Shown: positions 16,654 to 24,720 of the stretch, one piece after another
Layout: each line of letters begins with the position of its first letter
Position numbering within the stretch: the stretch's first letter is position 1
Source: Actinophytocola oryzae
GTDB lineage: Bacteria > Actinomycetota > Actinomycetes > Mycobacteriales > Pseudonocardiaceae
Direction of reading: 5' to 3'
DNA length: 64,000 nt
Assembly: GCF_004364325.1 (NCBI RefSeq)
Contig: NZ_SOCP01000005.1
Location: 372,001-436,000 of the forward strand
Notes under the pieces: generated by a model
Databases searched by the model: none
What the model was told of the DNA's origin: nothing
The model's input: only the letters and a program-made list of their open reading frames with translations
Program-made: the position numbers and the translations under genes

Positions 16654-16803
16654 CTAGTCGATGCGCCGGCGTCCCGAGCGCGCCAGCAACAGGCCGGAGA
16701 CCAGCAGTACGACGCCGAGTGCGATCCACCAGGTGATGTCGCTACCAGTCATCGCGAGGCCTCCGGCGCCACCGATGACACCTCCGGTCGGAGCTCGGTA
16801 CAC
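16654..16803 (-). CDS. Stand-alone 49-residue LAxTG/TM/Arg anchor peptide
   Basis: The frame beginning at GTG 16803, after GGAGAGGG, encodes a short Gly/Pro/Thr leader, then LAMTG, then a hydrophobic span (ITWWIALGVVLLVSGLLLA) and a basic tail RSGRRRID. This is the tripartite pattern of sortase-type C-terminal sorting signals, and LAxTG is the motif of class E sortases of actinobacteria. There is no signal peptide or mature domain. It lies 16 bp downstream of the choice-of-anchor P gene, so it is probably co-transcribed. An alternative is that it is a remnant of a former 3' end of that gene, or simply a small membrane protein. Confidence 0.55.
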   Translation of the reverse strand: MYRAPTGGVIGGAGGLAMTGSDITWWIALGVVLLVSGLLLARSGRRRID

Positions 16804-16819
16804 GGTCCCTCTCCGCTTC

Positions 16820-17548
16820 TCAGGCGAACTCGGTGCGGCGCCTGCGGATCGCCAGGCCACCCGGGATCGCCGCGAGGCCGAGCAGGCCGACGCTCAGCCA
16901 CAGGCCGAGGCCGGAGGCCAGCGGCACCGGCGGCGATGGCGGACCGCACTTCGCCTGCGCCAGCACGACGTCACCGGAGCCGGCCGTCGGGTTCATGTAG
17001 ACGTGGAGGGCGTTGACGGTGAGGCTGCCGTCGTCGGCCCTGACCTGCTCGTTGAAGACGAGCCGCGCGGCCAGCGTGTCGACCGCGGTGTTCGGCTCGG
17101 GGTTCGCCGGGACGTTCGCACCGGGGATCTGCACGTCCGAGAGCGTGGTGGCACCCTTGACGCCGCCCTGGTCACCCTCGCAGTGGCCCTTGACGGCACC
17201 GATCCTGCCGTTCAGCGAGGCGAGACCGAGGCCGACGTCTGAGACGTCCGCCGCCGAGCTGACGAGGCCCGTCTCCTGGTCGAGGTTCGCGGAGCTGCTC
17301 GACGTTCCCGCGGTCACGAGCTTCGCCGCCTCGACGCTCGCGACGTCGGCCGTGTTGGGTCCCGCGGTGCTGGACGGTGCGAGCACGCCGGTGTCCACGG
17401 CGTGCTCGCCGCGCATCGTCACGGCGACCATGGCCACGTACGCCGAGCCATCGCCGGGGTCCGCCGATGCCGGCATCGCTCCGAACACGAGCGACGCCGC
17501 GACGACCACCCCCGCGACGGCACCGCGGCGCACAATTCGTTCGCGCAT
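16820..17548 (-). CDS. Choice-of-anchor P family secreted protein
   Basis: The 242-residue product starts at ATG 17548, six bases after GGAGGA. It has a Sec signal peptide (residues 1-29, ending in PASA), a beta-rich domain with few charged residues (TADVASVEAAKLVTAGTSSS, LNGRIGAVKGHCEGDQGG with a cysteine repeated later in QAKCGPPSPP), a Pro-rich hinge, and a C-terminal hydrophobic span ending in IRRRRTEFA. The domain matches what NCBI calls choice-of-anchor P proteins, which co-occur with exosortase P. The divergent xrtP gene 257 bp away supports this as its substrate. Confidence 0.78.
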   Translation of the reverse strand: MRERIVRRGAVAGVVVAASLVFGAMPASADPGDGSAYVAMVAVTMRGEHAVDTGVLAPSSTAGPNTADVASVEAAKLVTAGTSSSSANLDQETGLVSSAADVSDVGLGLASLNGRIGAVKGHCEGDQGGVKGATTLSDVQIPGANVPANPEPNTAVDTLAARLVFNEQVRADDGSLTVNALHVYMNPTAGSGDVVLAQAKCGPPSPPVPLASGLGLWLSVGLLGLAAIPGGLAIRRRRTEFA

Positions 17549-17805
17549 ATTCGTTCCTCCGATTGGTGAATGCCGGCACTGCTGCGCCGTTCGACTACTC
17601 ATCGCAGAACCGGTGCCGTCAGGGAAGATCTTTCGCGCGCATCGACCGGATAGTGGGGCACATCCACCCCCCGGTATCCAGTTCGGACCCAAAGTGATCA
17701 ACGCTCCGCTACTTCCGACCGTCGACGACTACCTGATCAAGGGATGTCCCTCACCCGGTACTTGGATGCAAGATCAAGCGTTGGCCAACGGAGAGGAGAT
17801 TCGGC

Positions 17806-18342
17806 GTGACGGTGGCACTTTCCCCACCACTGCGGTGGCACTACCCGCTGGCCGCGCTGCTGTTGCTGGCCGCGGGCGCGCTGGTGGCGTGGCACCGCGT
17901 GTACCGCACAGTCGAGATGCAGCTGGCCGGCGGGCTCATCAAGCTGTTCACCTCGGACGGTGTGTACGTCGCCGCGGCGCGCCAGACAGTCTACTTCGGA
18001 CTGATCGGAGAACATCCTTTCGGACTGCGGATGTCCCCTGAGTGCACGTCGGCGTTCCTTCTGTTGCCGCTGTTGCTGATCGGTGCCGTGATGATCCTGC
18101 TGCGACCGCACATCGCCAAGCAGGTCCTCGGCGCACTCGGCATCGCGACGGTGGTGCTGATCGTGGTGAACCAGCTGCGGCTGCTGATGCTGGTCGGCCT
18201 GATCAACTGGCTCGGCACCGACCAGGGCTACTACCTCGGGCACACCCTGTTCGGCTCGTTCGTCTCCGTCTTCGGTGGCGCCGCCGCGCTCGTGCTGTTC
18301 GTGTGGCTCGCCACCAGGTCCCGCCGCAAGGTCGCCGCATGA
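17806..18342 (+). CDS. xrtP: Exosortase P
   Basis: A 178-residue polytopic membrane protein with the exosortase/archaeosortase active-site order: Cys80 in RMSPECTSAF, Arg125 in VVNQLRLLML and His146 in YYLGHTLFGS, each at a membrane-span edge. These transpeptidase-like enzymes process C-terminal sorting signals at the outer side of the membrane. It starts at GTG 17806 behind GAGGAG. The next gene (GT2) overlaps it by four bases. Its small size is typical of the actinobacterial P subtype. The subtype name rests on the neighbouring choice-of-anchor P gene and recall of the family. Confidence 0.82.
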   Translation: MTVALSPPLRWHYPLAALLLLAAGALVAWHRVYRTVEMQLAGGLIKLFTSDGVYVAAARQTVYFGLIGEHPFGLRMSPECTSAFLLLPLLLIGAVMILLRPHIAKQVLGALGIATVVLIVVNQLRLLMLVGLINWLGTDQGYYLGHTLFGSFVSVFGGAAALVLFVWLATRSRRKVAA

Positions 18343-19682
18343 GCCTGCCGGTCATCCTGGGGCTCACCCAGGCACTCGCCCTGACGATGAGCGTCGCGTT
18401 CCTGACCTACGTCTGCCTGATCGTCGTGCCGTACCTGCGACACCGTCCGGCGGAGCCCGGCGACCCGTCGGGGTTCGACTGGCACTTCCTCGTGCCGTGC
18501 CGGGACGAGGAGGCCGTGGTCGGGAGCACGATCCGGTACCTGCTCGACACGTTCGCGTCGGCGAACGTGTGGGTCATCGACGACGCCTCGGACGACGACA
18601 CCGCCGCGGTCGTCTCGTCCTTCACCGACACGCGTGTCCACCTGGTACGCAGGCAGCGGCCGGACGCCCGCACCGGCAAGGGGAACGCACTCAACGCCGC
18701 CTACCTGGAGCTGGTGGCGTCGTTGCGGCCCGACGCCGATCTGATGCGGACGATCGTGGTCGTCGTGGACGCGGACGGGCGGCCCGCGCCGGACTGCTTC
18801 GCGGCCTGCGTGGCCGACCACCTCTTCGGCGACGAGACCGTCGGCGCCGTACAGGTCGACGTGTGGATGAGCAACCGGGGCGCGCTGCCCGCCGAGGGCA
18901 GGTGGTTCGGCCGCCGGTTCGGCGCGGGGCTCGTGCGCATGCAGGACCTGGAGTTCCGCACGGCCATTGCCGCGATCCAGACCTCACGCGGCATCACCGG
19001 CACGATCTCGATGGGCGGCAACGGACAGTTCACCCGCGTGGCCGCACTGGAGTCGATCTCGGACGAGTCCGGGCCGTGGCGTGGCGCGCTGCTCGAGGAC
19101 TTCGAGCTTGGCGTGCACCTGCTGACGTCGGGCTGGCGAACCGGGTTCACGCGCGACACGCACGTCGCGCAGGAGGGCCTGTACAGCCTGCGGCGGTTCC
19201 TGTCGCAACGCACGCGCTGGGGTCAGGGGACGATGCAGTGCGCGCGGTACATGCGGCAGATCTGGTCCTCAGGGCACCTCAGCACCCTGGGCGCCGCGGA
19301 GATGCTGTACTACCTTGCCCAGCCGTGGATGCAGCTGCTCGGCACGCTGGTGTACCCGATTCCGTTCCTGCTGCTGGGATTTCGCGCCTCGGCCGACCCG
19401 ACACAGGTGTGGGCGTGGTTCGCCGACGGCGCCTGGGTGCTGTTCGCGGTGTACGGCGCGTTCGGGCTGCTGCCGTTCCTCGTGTGGGGCCCGGTCTACC
19501 GGTCACGGTGCGAGCCGACGGTGAGCGCGTTCCGGGGAGTCATGTACGGCTTCGCCTACGCGGTGTACATCTACACCTTCTACATCACGTCGTGGCGAGC
19601 GCTGTACCGCCTGATCCGCAAGCGGAACGGTTGGACCAAGACCCGCAGGAACGCCGAGACCCGGCTGGCCCTGGACCACTGA
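18339..19682 (+). CDS. Family 2 membrane glycosyltransferase
   Basis: The 447-residue protein has an N-terminal membrane span, a GT-A catalytic domain and four C-terminal spans. Nucleotide-sugar motifs are VIDDASDDDT and VVDADG; the acceptor/catalytic motifs are LLEDFELG and the QRTRWGQG (QxxRW) motif of processive synthases. ATG 18339 overlaps the xrtP stop (ATGA), so the two are translated together. It could glycosylate the exported exosortase substrate or make a polysaccharide; which one is unknown. Confidence 0.85.
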   Translation: MSLPVILGLTQALALTMSVAFLTYVCLIVVPYLRHRPAEPGDPSGFDWHFLVPCRDEEAVVGSTIRYLLDTFASANVWVIDDASDDDTAAVVSSFTDTRVHLVRRQRPDARTGKGNALNAAYLELVASLRPDADLMRTIVVVVDADGRPAPDCFAACVADHLFGDETVGAVQVDVWMSNRGALPAEGRWFGRRFGAGLVRMQDLEFRTAIAAIQTSRGITGTISMGGNGQFTRVAALESISDESGPWRGALLEDFELGVHLLTSGWRTGFTRDTHVAQEGLYSLRRFLSQRTRWGQGTMQCARYMRQIWSSGHLSTLGAAEMLYYLAQPWMQLLGTLVYPIPFLLLGFRASADPTQVWAWFADGAWVLFAVYGAFGLLPFLVWGPVYRSRCEPTVSAFRGVMYGFAYAVYIYTFYITSWRALYRLIRKRNGWTKTRRNAETRLALDH

Positions 19683-19690
19683 CCGATGCC

Positions 19691-19737
19691 CTGAAGGACG
19701 CCTTCCTGACACCGAGCGTCAGGAAGGCGTCCTTCAG
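19691..19737. terminator. Perfect 20-bp hairpin of the CTGAAGGACGCC repeat type, bidirectional terminator
   Basis: CTGAAGGACGCCTTCCTGAC and its exact complement flank a seven-base loop (19711-19717). It separates the GT2 gene from the convergent PemK-type gene. The same arm sequence recurs at 38928-39033, so it is also a dispersed repeat. Confidence 0.75.
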
Positions 19738-19742
19738 AGCAT

Positions 19743-20132
19743 TCAGGGCAGGTTGCCCAGCTCTCGGGCCTTGGCCACCACCGCGTCGAAGCGGTGGCGG
19801 GGCAGCGCGGCGCCCTCGCGGCGGACGTCGGCCGGGTCGTAGCGCAGGAGGCGGTCGGCGTTGGCGTAGCTCTCGCGCTCGTCGCGGTCCCAGTCGCCGG
19901 TGCCCACCGCGACCCACTCGTCGGCGTCCCGCTTGTGCTCGGGGTTCTTGCTGCTCAGCGGCACCGCGAGCAGCCGGGAGCCGTCGCTGTCCGCGTAGCC
20001 GATGACCAGGACCGGCCGGTCCTTGCCCTGGGATGGGTCATCCTCGTAGGGCACCCAGCCCCACACCACTTCACCCGGGTCCGGGTCGCCGTCACGTTCC
20101 GGCGCGTACACCACCTGCATGCGGGCGGACAC
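19743..20132 (-). CDS. PemK/MazF family protein, antitoxin not seen
   Basis: The 129-residue protein carries the PemK/MazF beta-barrel pattern: GEVVWGWVPYEDDPSQGKDRPVLVIG at the N terminus, LLAVPLSS in the second strand and a central acidic insertion (DADEWVAVGTGDWDRDERES) that is longer than in MazF. MazF relatives are endoribonucleases. There is no small partner gene on either side: it lies between a terminator hairpin and the dinG promoter region. It may be a solitary member with a regulatory or housekeeping role, as several actinobacterial long forms appear to be. Confidence 0.75.
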   Translation of the reverse strand: MSARMQVVYAPERDGDPDPGEVVWGWVPYEDDPSQGKDRPVLVIGYADSDGSRLLAVPLSSKNPEHKRDADEWVAVGTGDWDRDERESYANADRLLRYDPADVRREGAALPRHRFDAVVAKARELGNLP

Positions 20133-20282
20133 TACCGGCTACCCGCGGCCGCACGACCGGCCCCACGCCGGGTGTTCCACCGTCCGTGTGCCTGGGCGGC
20201 ACACCTGGACAGTCGGGATGGGACACCGTGGCGGCGGCGAGCCCCGTCGGGCTGTGTCGGTGGTCGGAGGTACCGTCTGCCT

Positions 20283-22325
20283 GTGCCGTCCTCCTCCGAC
20301 CTCCCTGGCGTCAACGAGCTGCTGACGACCGCCGTCGACGCGGTCGGTGGCGCGGAACGCCCTGGTCAGGTGGCCATGGCGGAGGCTGTCGCGCGTGCCG
20401 TCCGCACCGGCGACCACCTCGCGGTGCAGGCGGGCACCGGCACCGGCAAGTCGCTCGCCTACCTCGTGCCTGCCCTGCGGCACGCGGTCGCCAGAGAGGC
20501 CACGGTGGTGGTGTCGACGGCGACGATCGCGCTGCAGCGCCAGCTCATCGACCGCGACCTGCCCCGGCTGGAGAAGGCGCTCGCGAAGCCGCTGGGCCGC
20601 AAGCCGACGTTCGCGATCCTCAAGGGCCGCCGCAACTACCTGTGCCTGCACAAGATCGACAGCGGCTTCGAGGACGAGCCGGAGGACGCCGCGCTGTTCG
20701 ACCCGTTCGCCGTCTCCAGGATCGGCCGCGAGGTGACGCGGCTGCGCGAGTGGGTGTCGGACACCGAGACGGGTGACCGGGACGAGGTCGTGCCCGGCGT
20801 CAGCGAGCAGGCGTGGCGGCAGGTGTCGGTGTCGGCGCGGGAGTGCCTCGGCAAGGCCCGCTGCCCGGTGGGTTCGGACTGCTTCGCCGAGAAGGCACGC
20901 GAGGAGGCGGGCCGCGCGGACCTCGTGGTCACCAACCACGCGCTGCTGGCCATCGACGCCATGCAGGGCTACCAGGTGCTGCCGGAGCACGACCTGGTGA
21001 TCGTCGACGAGGCACACGACCTGGTCGACCGCGTGACGTCGGTTGCGACGTCCGAGCTGACGTCCGGGATGATCACCATGGCCGCCAGGCGCGCGGGCCG
21101 GGTCGTCGACCAGGAGGTGGCCGACCAGCTGCTGGAGGCCGGGGACGGGCTCGCGCTGGTCATGGAGGACCTGCCGACCGGCAGGCTCGACGAGATGCCC
21201 AAGCCGCTCGGCGGCACGCTCACCGCGATCCGCGACGCCGCGCACGCGTGCATCACGGGCCTCGGGTCGGAGAAGTCCGGGGACGTGGACGTCCAGACGG
21301 CACGCAAGCTCGCGCTGTCGCAGCTGGAGGAGGTCCACGACACGGCGGTGCGGCTGCTGGGTGCGTGGGACGCCGACGACGCGCACCGCCGCGACGTCGT
21401 GTGGCGCACGGACCCGAACGGCAACCGCCCGCCGACGATCAGCGTCGCGCCCCTCGGCGTGGCCGGGTTGCTGCGGGAGCGGCTGTTCGGCCAGACGACC
21501 ACGGTGCTGACGTCGGCGACGCTCACGCTGGGCGGGAACTTCGACTCGATGGCGCGCTCGTGGGGCCTGCCGCCCGAGAAGGAGGGTGCGAGCACGCCGA
21601 CCGAGGGCGCGGCGACGGAGAAGTCGGTCGAGGGCCCGCGCTGGACGGCACTGGACGTCGGCTCCCCGTTCGACCACGCGCGGCGCGGGATCCTGTACCT
21701 GGCCAAGCACATGCCGCCGCCGGGACGCGACGGCCTGCCACCGTCCTACCTGGACGAGATCAACGACCTGATGACCGCGGCGGGCGGCCGCACGCTCGGG
21801 CTGTTCTCGTCGATGCGGGCGGCGAAGCAGGCGACCGAGGAGCTCCGCAAACGCACGGACCTGCCGATCCTGTGCCAGGGCGAGGACTCGACGGCGCTGC
21901 TGGTCAGGAAGTTCGCCGAGGACGAGGTCAGCTGCCTGTTCGGCACGCTGTCCCTGTGGCAGGGCGTCGACGTGCCGGGCCCGTCGCTGCAGCTGGTGAT
22001 CGTCGACCGCATCCCGTTCCCCCGCCCGGACGACCCCCTCGCGTCGGCACGCCAGCGCGCGGTGGAAGCCCGGGGCGGCAACGGTTTCCTGTCGGTGGCG
22101 GCCACGCACGCCGCGCTGCTGCTCGCCCAGGGCACCGGCAGGCTGCTGCGCAGCACCGAGGACCGCGGCGTGATCGCGATCCTCGACCCCCGACTGGCCA
22201 CCGCGCGGTACGGCGGCTTCCTGCGCTCGTCGCTGCCGAGCTACTGGACGACGAGCGATCCAGAGGTAGTGCGGGCGGCACTGCGCCGTCTGGACGCGTC
22301 AAGCTCATCAAAGGAGAGTGCGTGA
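20283..22325 (+). CDS. dinG: ATP-dependent DNA helicase, DinG family
   Basis: The 680-residue XPD-like helicase has Walker A AGTGTGKSLAY (about residue 55), four cysteines suited to an Fe-S cluster (NYLCLHK, then ECLGKARCPVGSDCF), the DEAH box IVDEAHDL, and motif V/VI in the C-terminal half (GTLSLWQGVDVPG and QGTGRLLRS). It unwinds structured DNA or R-loops. GTG 20283 is the best start although the preceding GGAGG is 12 bases away. The positional equivalent is mycobacterial Rv1329c, next to pncB. Confidence 0.93.
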   Translation: MPSSSDLPGVNELLTTAVDAVGGAERPGQVAMAEAVARAVRTGDHLAVQAGTGTGKSLAYLVPALRHAVAREATVVVSTATIALQRQLIDRDLPRLEKALAKPLGRKPTFAILKGRRNYLCLHKIDSGFEDEPEDAALFDPFAVSRIGREVTRLREWVSDTETGDRDEVVPGVSEQAWRQVSVSARECLGKARCPVGSDCFAEKAREEAGRADLVVTNHALLAIDAMQGYQVLPEHDLVIVDEAHDLVDRVTSVATSELTSGMITMAARRAGRVVDQEVADQLLEAGDGLALVMEDLPTGRLDEMPKPLGGTLTAIRDAAHACITGLGSEKSGDVDVQTARKLALSQLEEVHDTAVRLLGAWDADDAHRRDVVWRTDPNGNRPPTISVAPLGVAGLLRERLFGQTTTVLTSATLTLGGNFDSMARSWGLPPEKEGASTPTEGAATEKSVEGPRWTALDVGSPFDHARRGILYLAKHMPPPGRDGLPPSYLDEINDLMTAAGGRTLGLFSSMRAAKQATEELRKRTDLPILCQGEDSTALLVRKFAEDEVSCLFGTLSLWQGVDVPGPSLQLVIVDRIPFPRPDDPLASARQRAVEARGGNGFLSVAATHAALLLAQGTGRLLRSTEDRGVIAILDPRLATARYGGFLRSSLPSYWTTSDPEVVRAALRRLDASSSSKESA

Positions 22326-22636
22326 CCACCAGCATCACCATCGACGACGACGGCGTCCGCCGGCAGTTGGCCGACGGCACCGAGGAATCGGTGACGTGGG
22401 CGAAGCTCAAGGAGGTGGCCATCCGGACCACCCCGGAGGGCCCATGGAAGGAGGACACGTTCTTCCTGTTGGTGGCCGAGGGCGGTGGCGGCTGTGCCGT
22501 CCCGGCCGGCGACCCGTCGGCCGATGACCTGATGTCGCGCCTGCAGTCGCTCCCCAACTTCGACAACGACGCGTTCGTCGAGGCCATGACCACCATCGAG
22601 GACGGCCTCTTCGTGATCTGGCAGCGGGAGGGCTAG
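22322..22636 (+). CDS. Small conserved-looking protein coupled to dinG
   Basis: The 104-residue product starts at GTG 22322, overlapping the dinG stop by four bases. It consists of short beta strands (SITIDDDGVRRQLADGTEESV, EVAIRTTPEGPWKEDTFFLLVAEG) and a C-terminal helix, a layout typical of PH-like domains that respond to neighbouring protein surfaces. No motif points to catalysis. Overlap with dinG implies co-expression. Its stop overlaps that of the convergent membrane protein gene. Confidence 0.7.
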   Translation: MTTSITIDDDGVRRQLADGTEESVTWAKLKEVAIRTTPEGPWKEDTFFLLVAEGGGGCAVPAGDPSADDLMSRLQSLPNFDNDAFVEAMTTIEDGLFVIWQREG

Positions 22637-22986
22637 AGCCGGGACCCGTACACCGCCACCGCGACGGCCAGTGGCCACAGGAACAGCAGCGGCAGGAACC
22701 CGGCGCCCGCCCAGCCCAGTACGGCCACCGTGACCACGGTCGCGACGAGCCCGCCGGTGACGGACAGGTAGCACAGCCCCAGGGGCCCGAACAGCAGGCT
22801 GAGCAGGACCGCGGTCGTGGCCGACTTGGGCGATGGCGTGCTTACGGCCGGCCGACCAGGTCCTGCCACCTCGATGGTCGTGCCGTGGTACCAGCCGCCC
22901 GACTGCAACGGCGGATGCGGCGGGAAGGCGATCGGCTTGCTCGCCTGTGAACGGGGTGCCCAGTCGGCCACATGATGACTTTCCAT
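22633..22986 (-). CDS. Small membrane protein with TM2-like hairpin
   Basis: ATG 22986 follows AGGAGC by five bases. The 117-residue protein has a Pro-rich hydrophilic N terminus of about 60 residues, then two or three hydrophobic spans (TTAVLLSLLFGPLGLCYLSV, GLVATVVTVAVLGWAGAGF, LPLLFLWPLAVAVAVYG). It has the general design of TM2-domain or DUF4190-type proteins. It is divergent from the Crp gene. Confidence 0.65.
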   Translation of the reverse strand: MESHHVADWAPRSQASKPIAFPPHPPLQSGGWYHGTTIEVAGPGRPAVSTPSPKSATTAVLLSLLFGPLGLCYLSVTGGLVATVVTVAVLGWAGAGFLPLLFLWPLAVAVAVYGSRL

Positions 22987-23051
22987 CGTTGGCTCCTGAT
23001 CTCTGTATTTATCCTGTATGACCATGCTCGCCGAGTTCGGGGGGAGGTAAT

Positions 23052-23077
23052 GTGTCAAATGGCGCGTTCGGTGACAC
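23052..23077. promoter_or_regulatory. GTGTCA-N14-TGACAC palindrome, possible Crp/Fnr-type site
   Basis: Two six-base arms are exact complements 14 bp apart, 31 bp before the Crp-like gene and 66 bp before the divergent membrane protein gene. Position suits autoregulation. The spacing is wider than the classical Crp site, so the assignment is tentative. Confidence 0.4.
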
Positions 23078-23107
23078 GAATTCACCGGGCTCGGGGGAGG
23101 CCAACCG

Positions 23108-23809
23108 ATGGCTCCGTCAGATGACACCCACGGCGAACGCCGAGCATGGCTGCGCCTACGGCAGGCGGACCGCACCGCGCTGACCGAATCGGGTTACGAA
23201 CGCACCTGGTTACCCGGCGAAATCCTCGCACTGGAGGGAAGTCCGCCGAGCAGCATGTACGTGATTCTGGAGGGCTGGGTAAAGATCACGGCCCGGAACT
23301 ACCGAGGTGAGGACGCTCCCCTGGCGGCGAGAGGGCCCGCGGAGATCGTCGGAGAACTGTCCCCGATCAGCCAACTCTCCCGCTCGGCGACCATCACCGC
23401 GCTCGACAAGGTCCGCACGCTGGTGGTCCCCCACGACCGGTTGTTGAACCTGCTCCAGCGCCACCCGGGAATAGCGAGAGAACTCCTCAGGACGACCGGC
23501 ATTCGCCTGCAGCAGTCTGATCGATTACGCCTCGAGTCGGGCGGCTCGGACCTCACCCAGCGCCTGGCGGCGGTCCTTCTGGAGTTGGCGGTCCAGTACT
23601 ACCCCGACTGGACGAACGTGGAAAGGGCGAGCCTGAACGTCACCCAGGAAGATCTGGCGAGTTATGCCAGAGTTTCCCGCCGAACCCTGCTGCGCGGCCT
23701 TGACGACCTGAAACGCCTGTCAGTGATAGCGACCGGCAGACATCGGGTGACGATCACCGAACCACACATTCTTCGGGATCTGGCCGCAGGTAATCCCCCA
23801 CCCCCGTAG
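23108..23809 (+). CDS. Crp/Fnr family transcriptional regulator
   Basis: The 233-residue protein has an N-terminal cyclic-nucleotide-binding-like barrel (WLPGEILALEGSPPSSMYVILEGWVKI, then GPAEIVGELSPISQLSRSATITAL) and a C-terminal winged helix (TQEDLASYARVSRRTLLRGLDDL). The phosphate-binding cassette GELSPISQLSRSA lacks the full RxS pocket of strict cAMP binders, so ligand binding is uncertain. It starts at ATG 23108 after GGGGGAGG. Confidence 0.9.
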   Translation: MAPSDDTHGERRAWLRLRQADRTALTESGYERTWLPGEILALEGSPPSSMYVILEGWVKITARNYRGEDAPLAARGPAEIVGELSPISQLSRSATITALDKVRTLVVPHDRLLNLLQRHPGIARELLRTTGIRLQQSDRLRLESGGSDLTQRLAAVLLELAVQYYPDWTNVERASLNVTQEDLASYARVSRRTLLRGLDDLKRLSVIATGRHRVTITEPHILRDLAAGNPPPP

Positions 23810-23814
23810 TCGGG

Positions 23815-23904
23815 TCAGCGGGTAAGCGGGATCACGATGGAACCGGCCACGATCAGCACGATCACGATGAGGACGAATCCCAGCACGATCGCGAGGGGGG
23901 TCAC
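23815..23904 (-). CDS. Possible 29-residue membrane peptide
   Basis: From GTG 23904 a short frame encodes MTPL followed by an almost unbroken hydrophobic stretch (IVLGFVLIVIVLIVAGSIVI) and ends in PLTR. No good ribosome binding site precedes it. Strong hydrophobicity is the only support; chance cannot be excluded in GC-rich DNA. Confidence 0.25.
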   Translation of the reverse strand: MTPLAIVLGFVLIVIVLIVAGSIVIPLTR

Positions 23905-23949
23905 CTCACGCCCGCGCGCGAAAATCAGGGCGGGCAGTATTTCCGGATC

Positions 23950-24720
23950 TCAGGGCAGTTGCGCCAGAACCGTTACCGTGCCGGGAGCTACTTCCGTGAA
24001 GCCCGCGTCCCTCACCGCGACCACCTGACGGCGGCGCCACGCGTTCAGGGGGTCGTCACCGGGGTGGAGGGATGCCCACGTGCGCAGGGGCGGAGTACGC
24101 ACGGCGCAGCGGAAGTCCTTCCAGTCCTCGAAGTACGACTCCCGGCCGTCGGCTTTCAGGGCTGCTGCCAGCAGCATCGACGCGTGGCCCACCTGGGCTG
24201 CCGCCTTGCCCGCGGTCATCGGGACCTTCGGGTTCAGCCACAGGGTCGGCACGTCCGGTGGCGCGGGGCCCGGGTCGTCGGCCGGGATCTCGCTGCCGGA
24301 GATCTGCAGGCGCGACACTTCCTTCGGCGTCTCCGCCACCAGGCCCGGAACCAGGGCCCTCGCCGACGCGCCGTCCACCGTGATCGTCACGCCCGGCAGG
24401 GACTGCACCGCCTCCCAGTGCGCACCTCGCGCGCGGCGGGAGACCTTGCGGATCCTGCTGTCCACCCACGCCTTCACCTGGTCGTGCCACTCGCCTTCCG
24501 CCTCGGCACGGGGGTCCAGGCACACGGCCACCGCCGCGGCTGCCGCGGCCTCCAGCAGTGGGGTGCGCTGCGGCGGGTCGCCTCGTTCTATCCGCAGGAT
24601 CACCGGCATCGCGCGGACTTCTGCCGGGTCCTCGTCCGAGACGTCATTCGTCGCCGACGCTGGTAGGCCCAGCCAGTGGGCGTAGCGGTCGGCCAGTGTG
24701 TCCAGGACCGTGCCGGTCAT
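23950..24720 (-). CDS. Peptidyl-tRNA hydrolase, archaeal/eukaryotic Pth2-like
   Basis: The 256-residue protein ends with a Pth2-type core: LNPKVPMTAGKAAAQVGHASML carries the conserved Lys, Gln and His, and DAGFTEVAPGTVTVLAQLP is the terminal strand. The N-terminal 130 residues are an extra helical part with no recognised motif. Pth2 proteins release tRNA from stalled peptidyl-tRNA. ATG 24720 overlaps the serB stop (ATGA), so it is translated with serB. Upstream in-frame sequence lies within serB and is not part of this gene. Confidence 0.8.
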   Translation of the reverse strand: MTGTVLDTLADRYAHWLGLPASATNDVSDEDPAEVRAMPVILRIERGDPPQRTPLLEAAAAAAVAVCLDPRAEAEGEWHDQVKAWVDSRIRKVSRRARGAHWEAVQSLPGVTITVDGASARALVPGLVAETPKEVSRLQISGSEIPADDPGPAPPDVPTLWLNPKVPMTAGKAAAQVGHASMLLAAALKADGRESYFEDWKDFRCAVRTPPLRTWASLHPGDDPLNAWRRRQVVAVRDAGFTEVAPGTVTVLAQLP

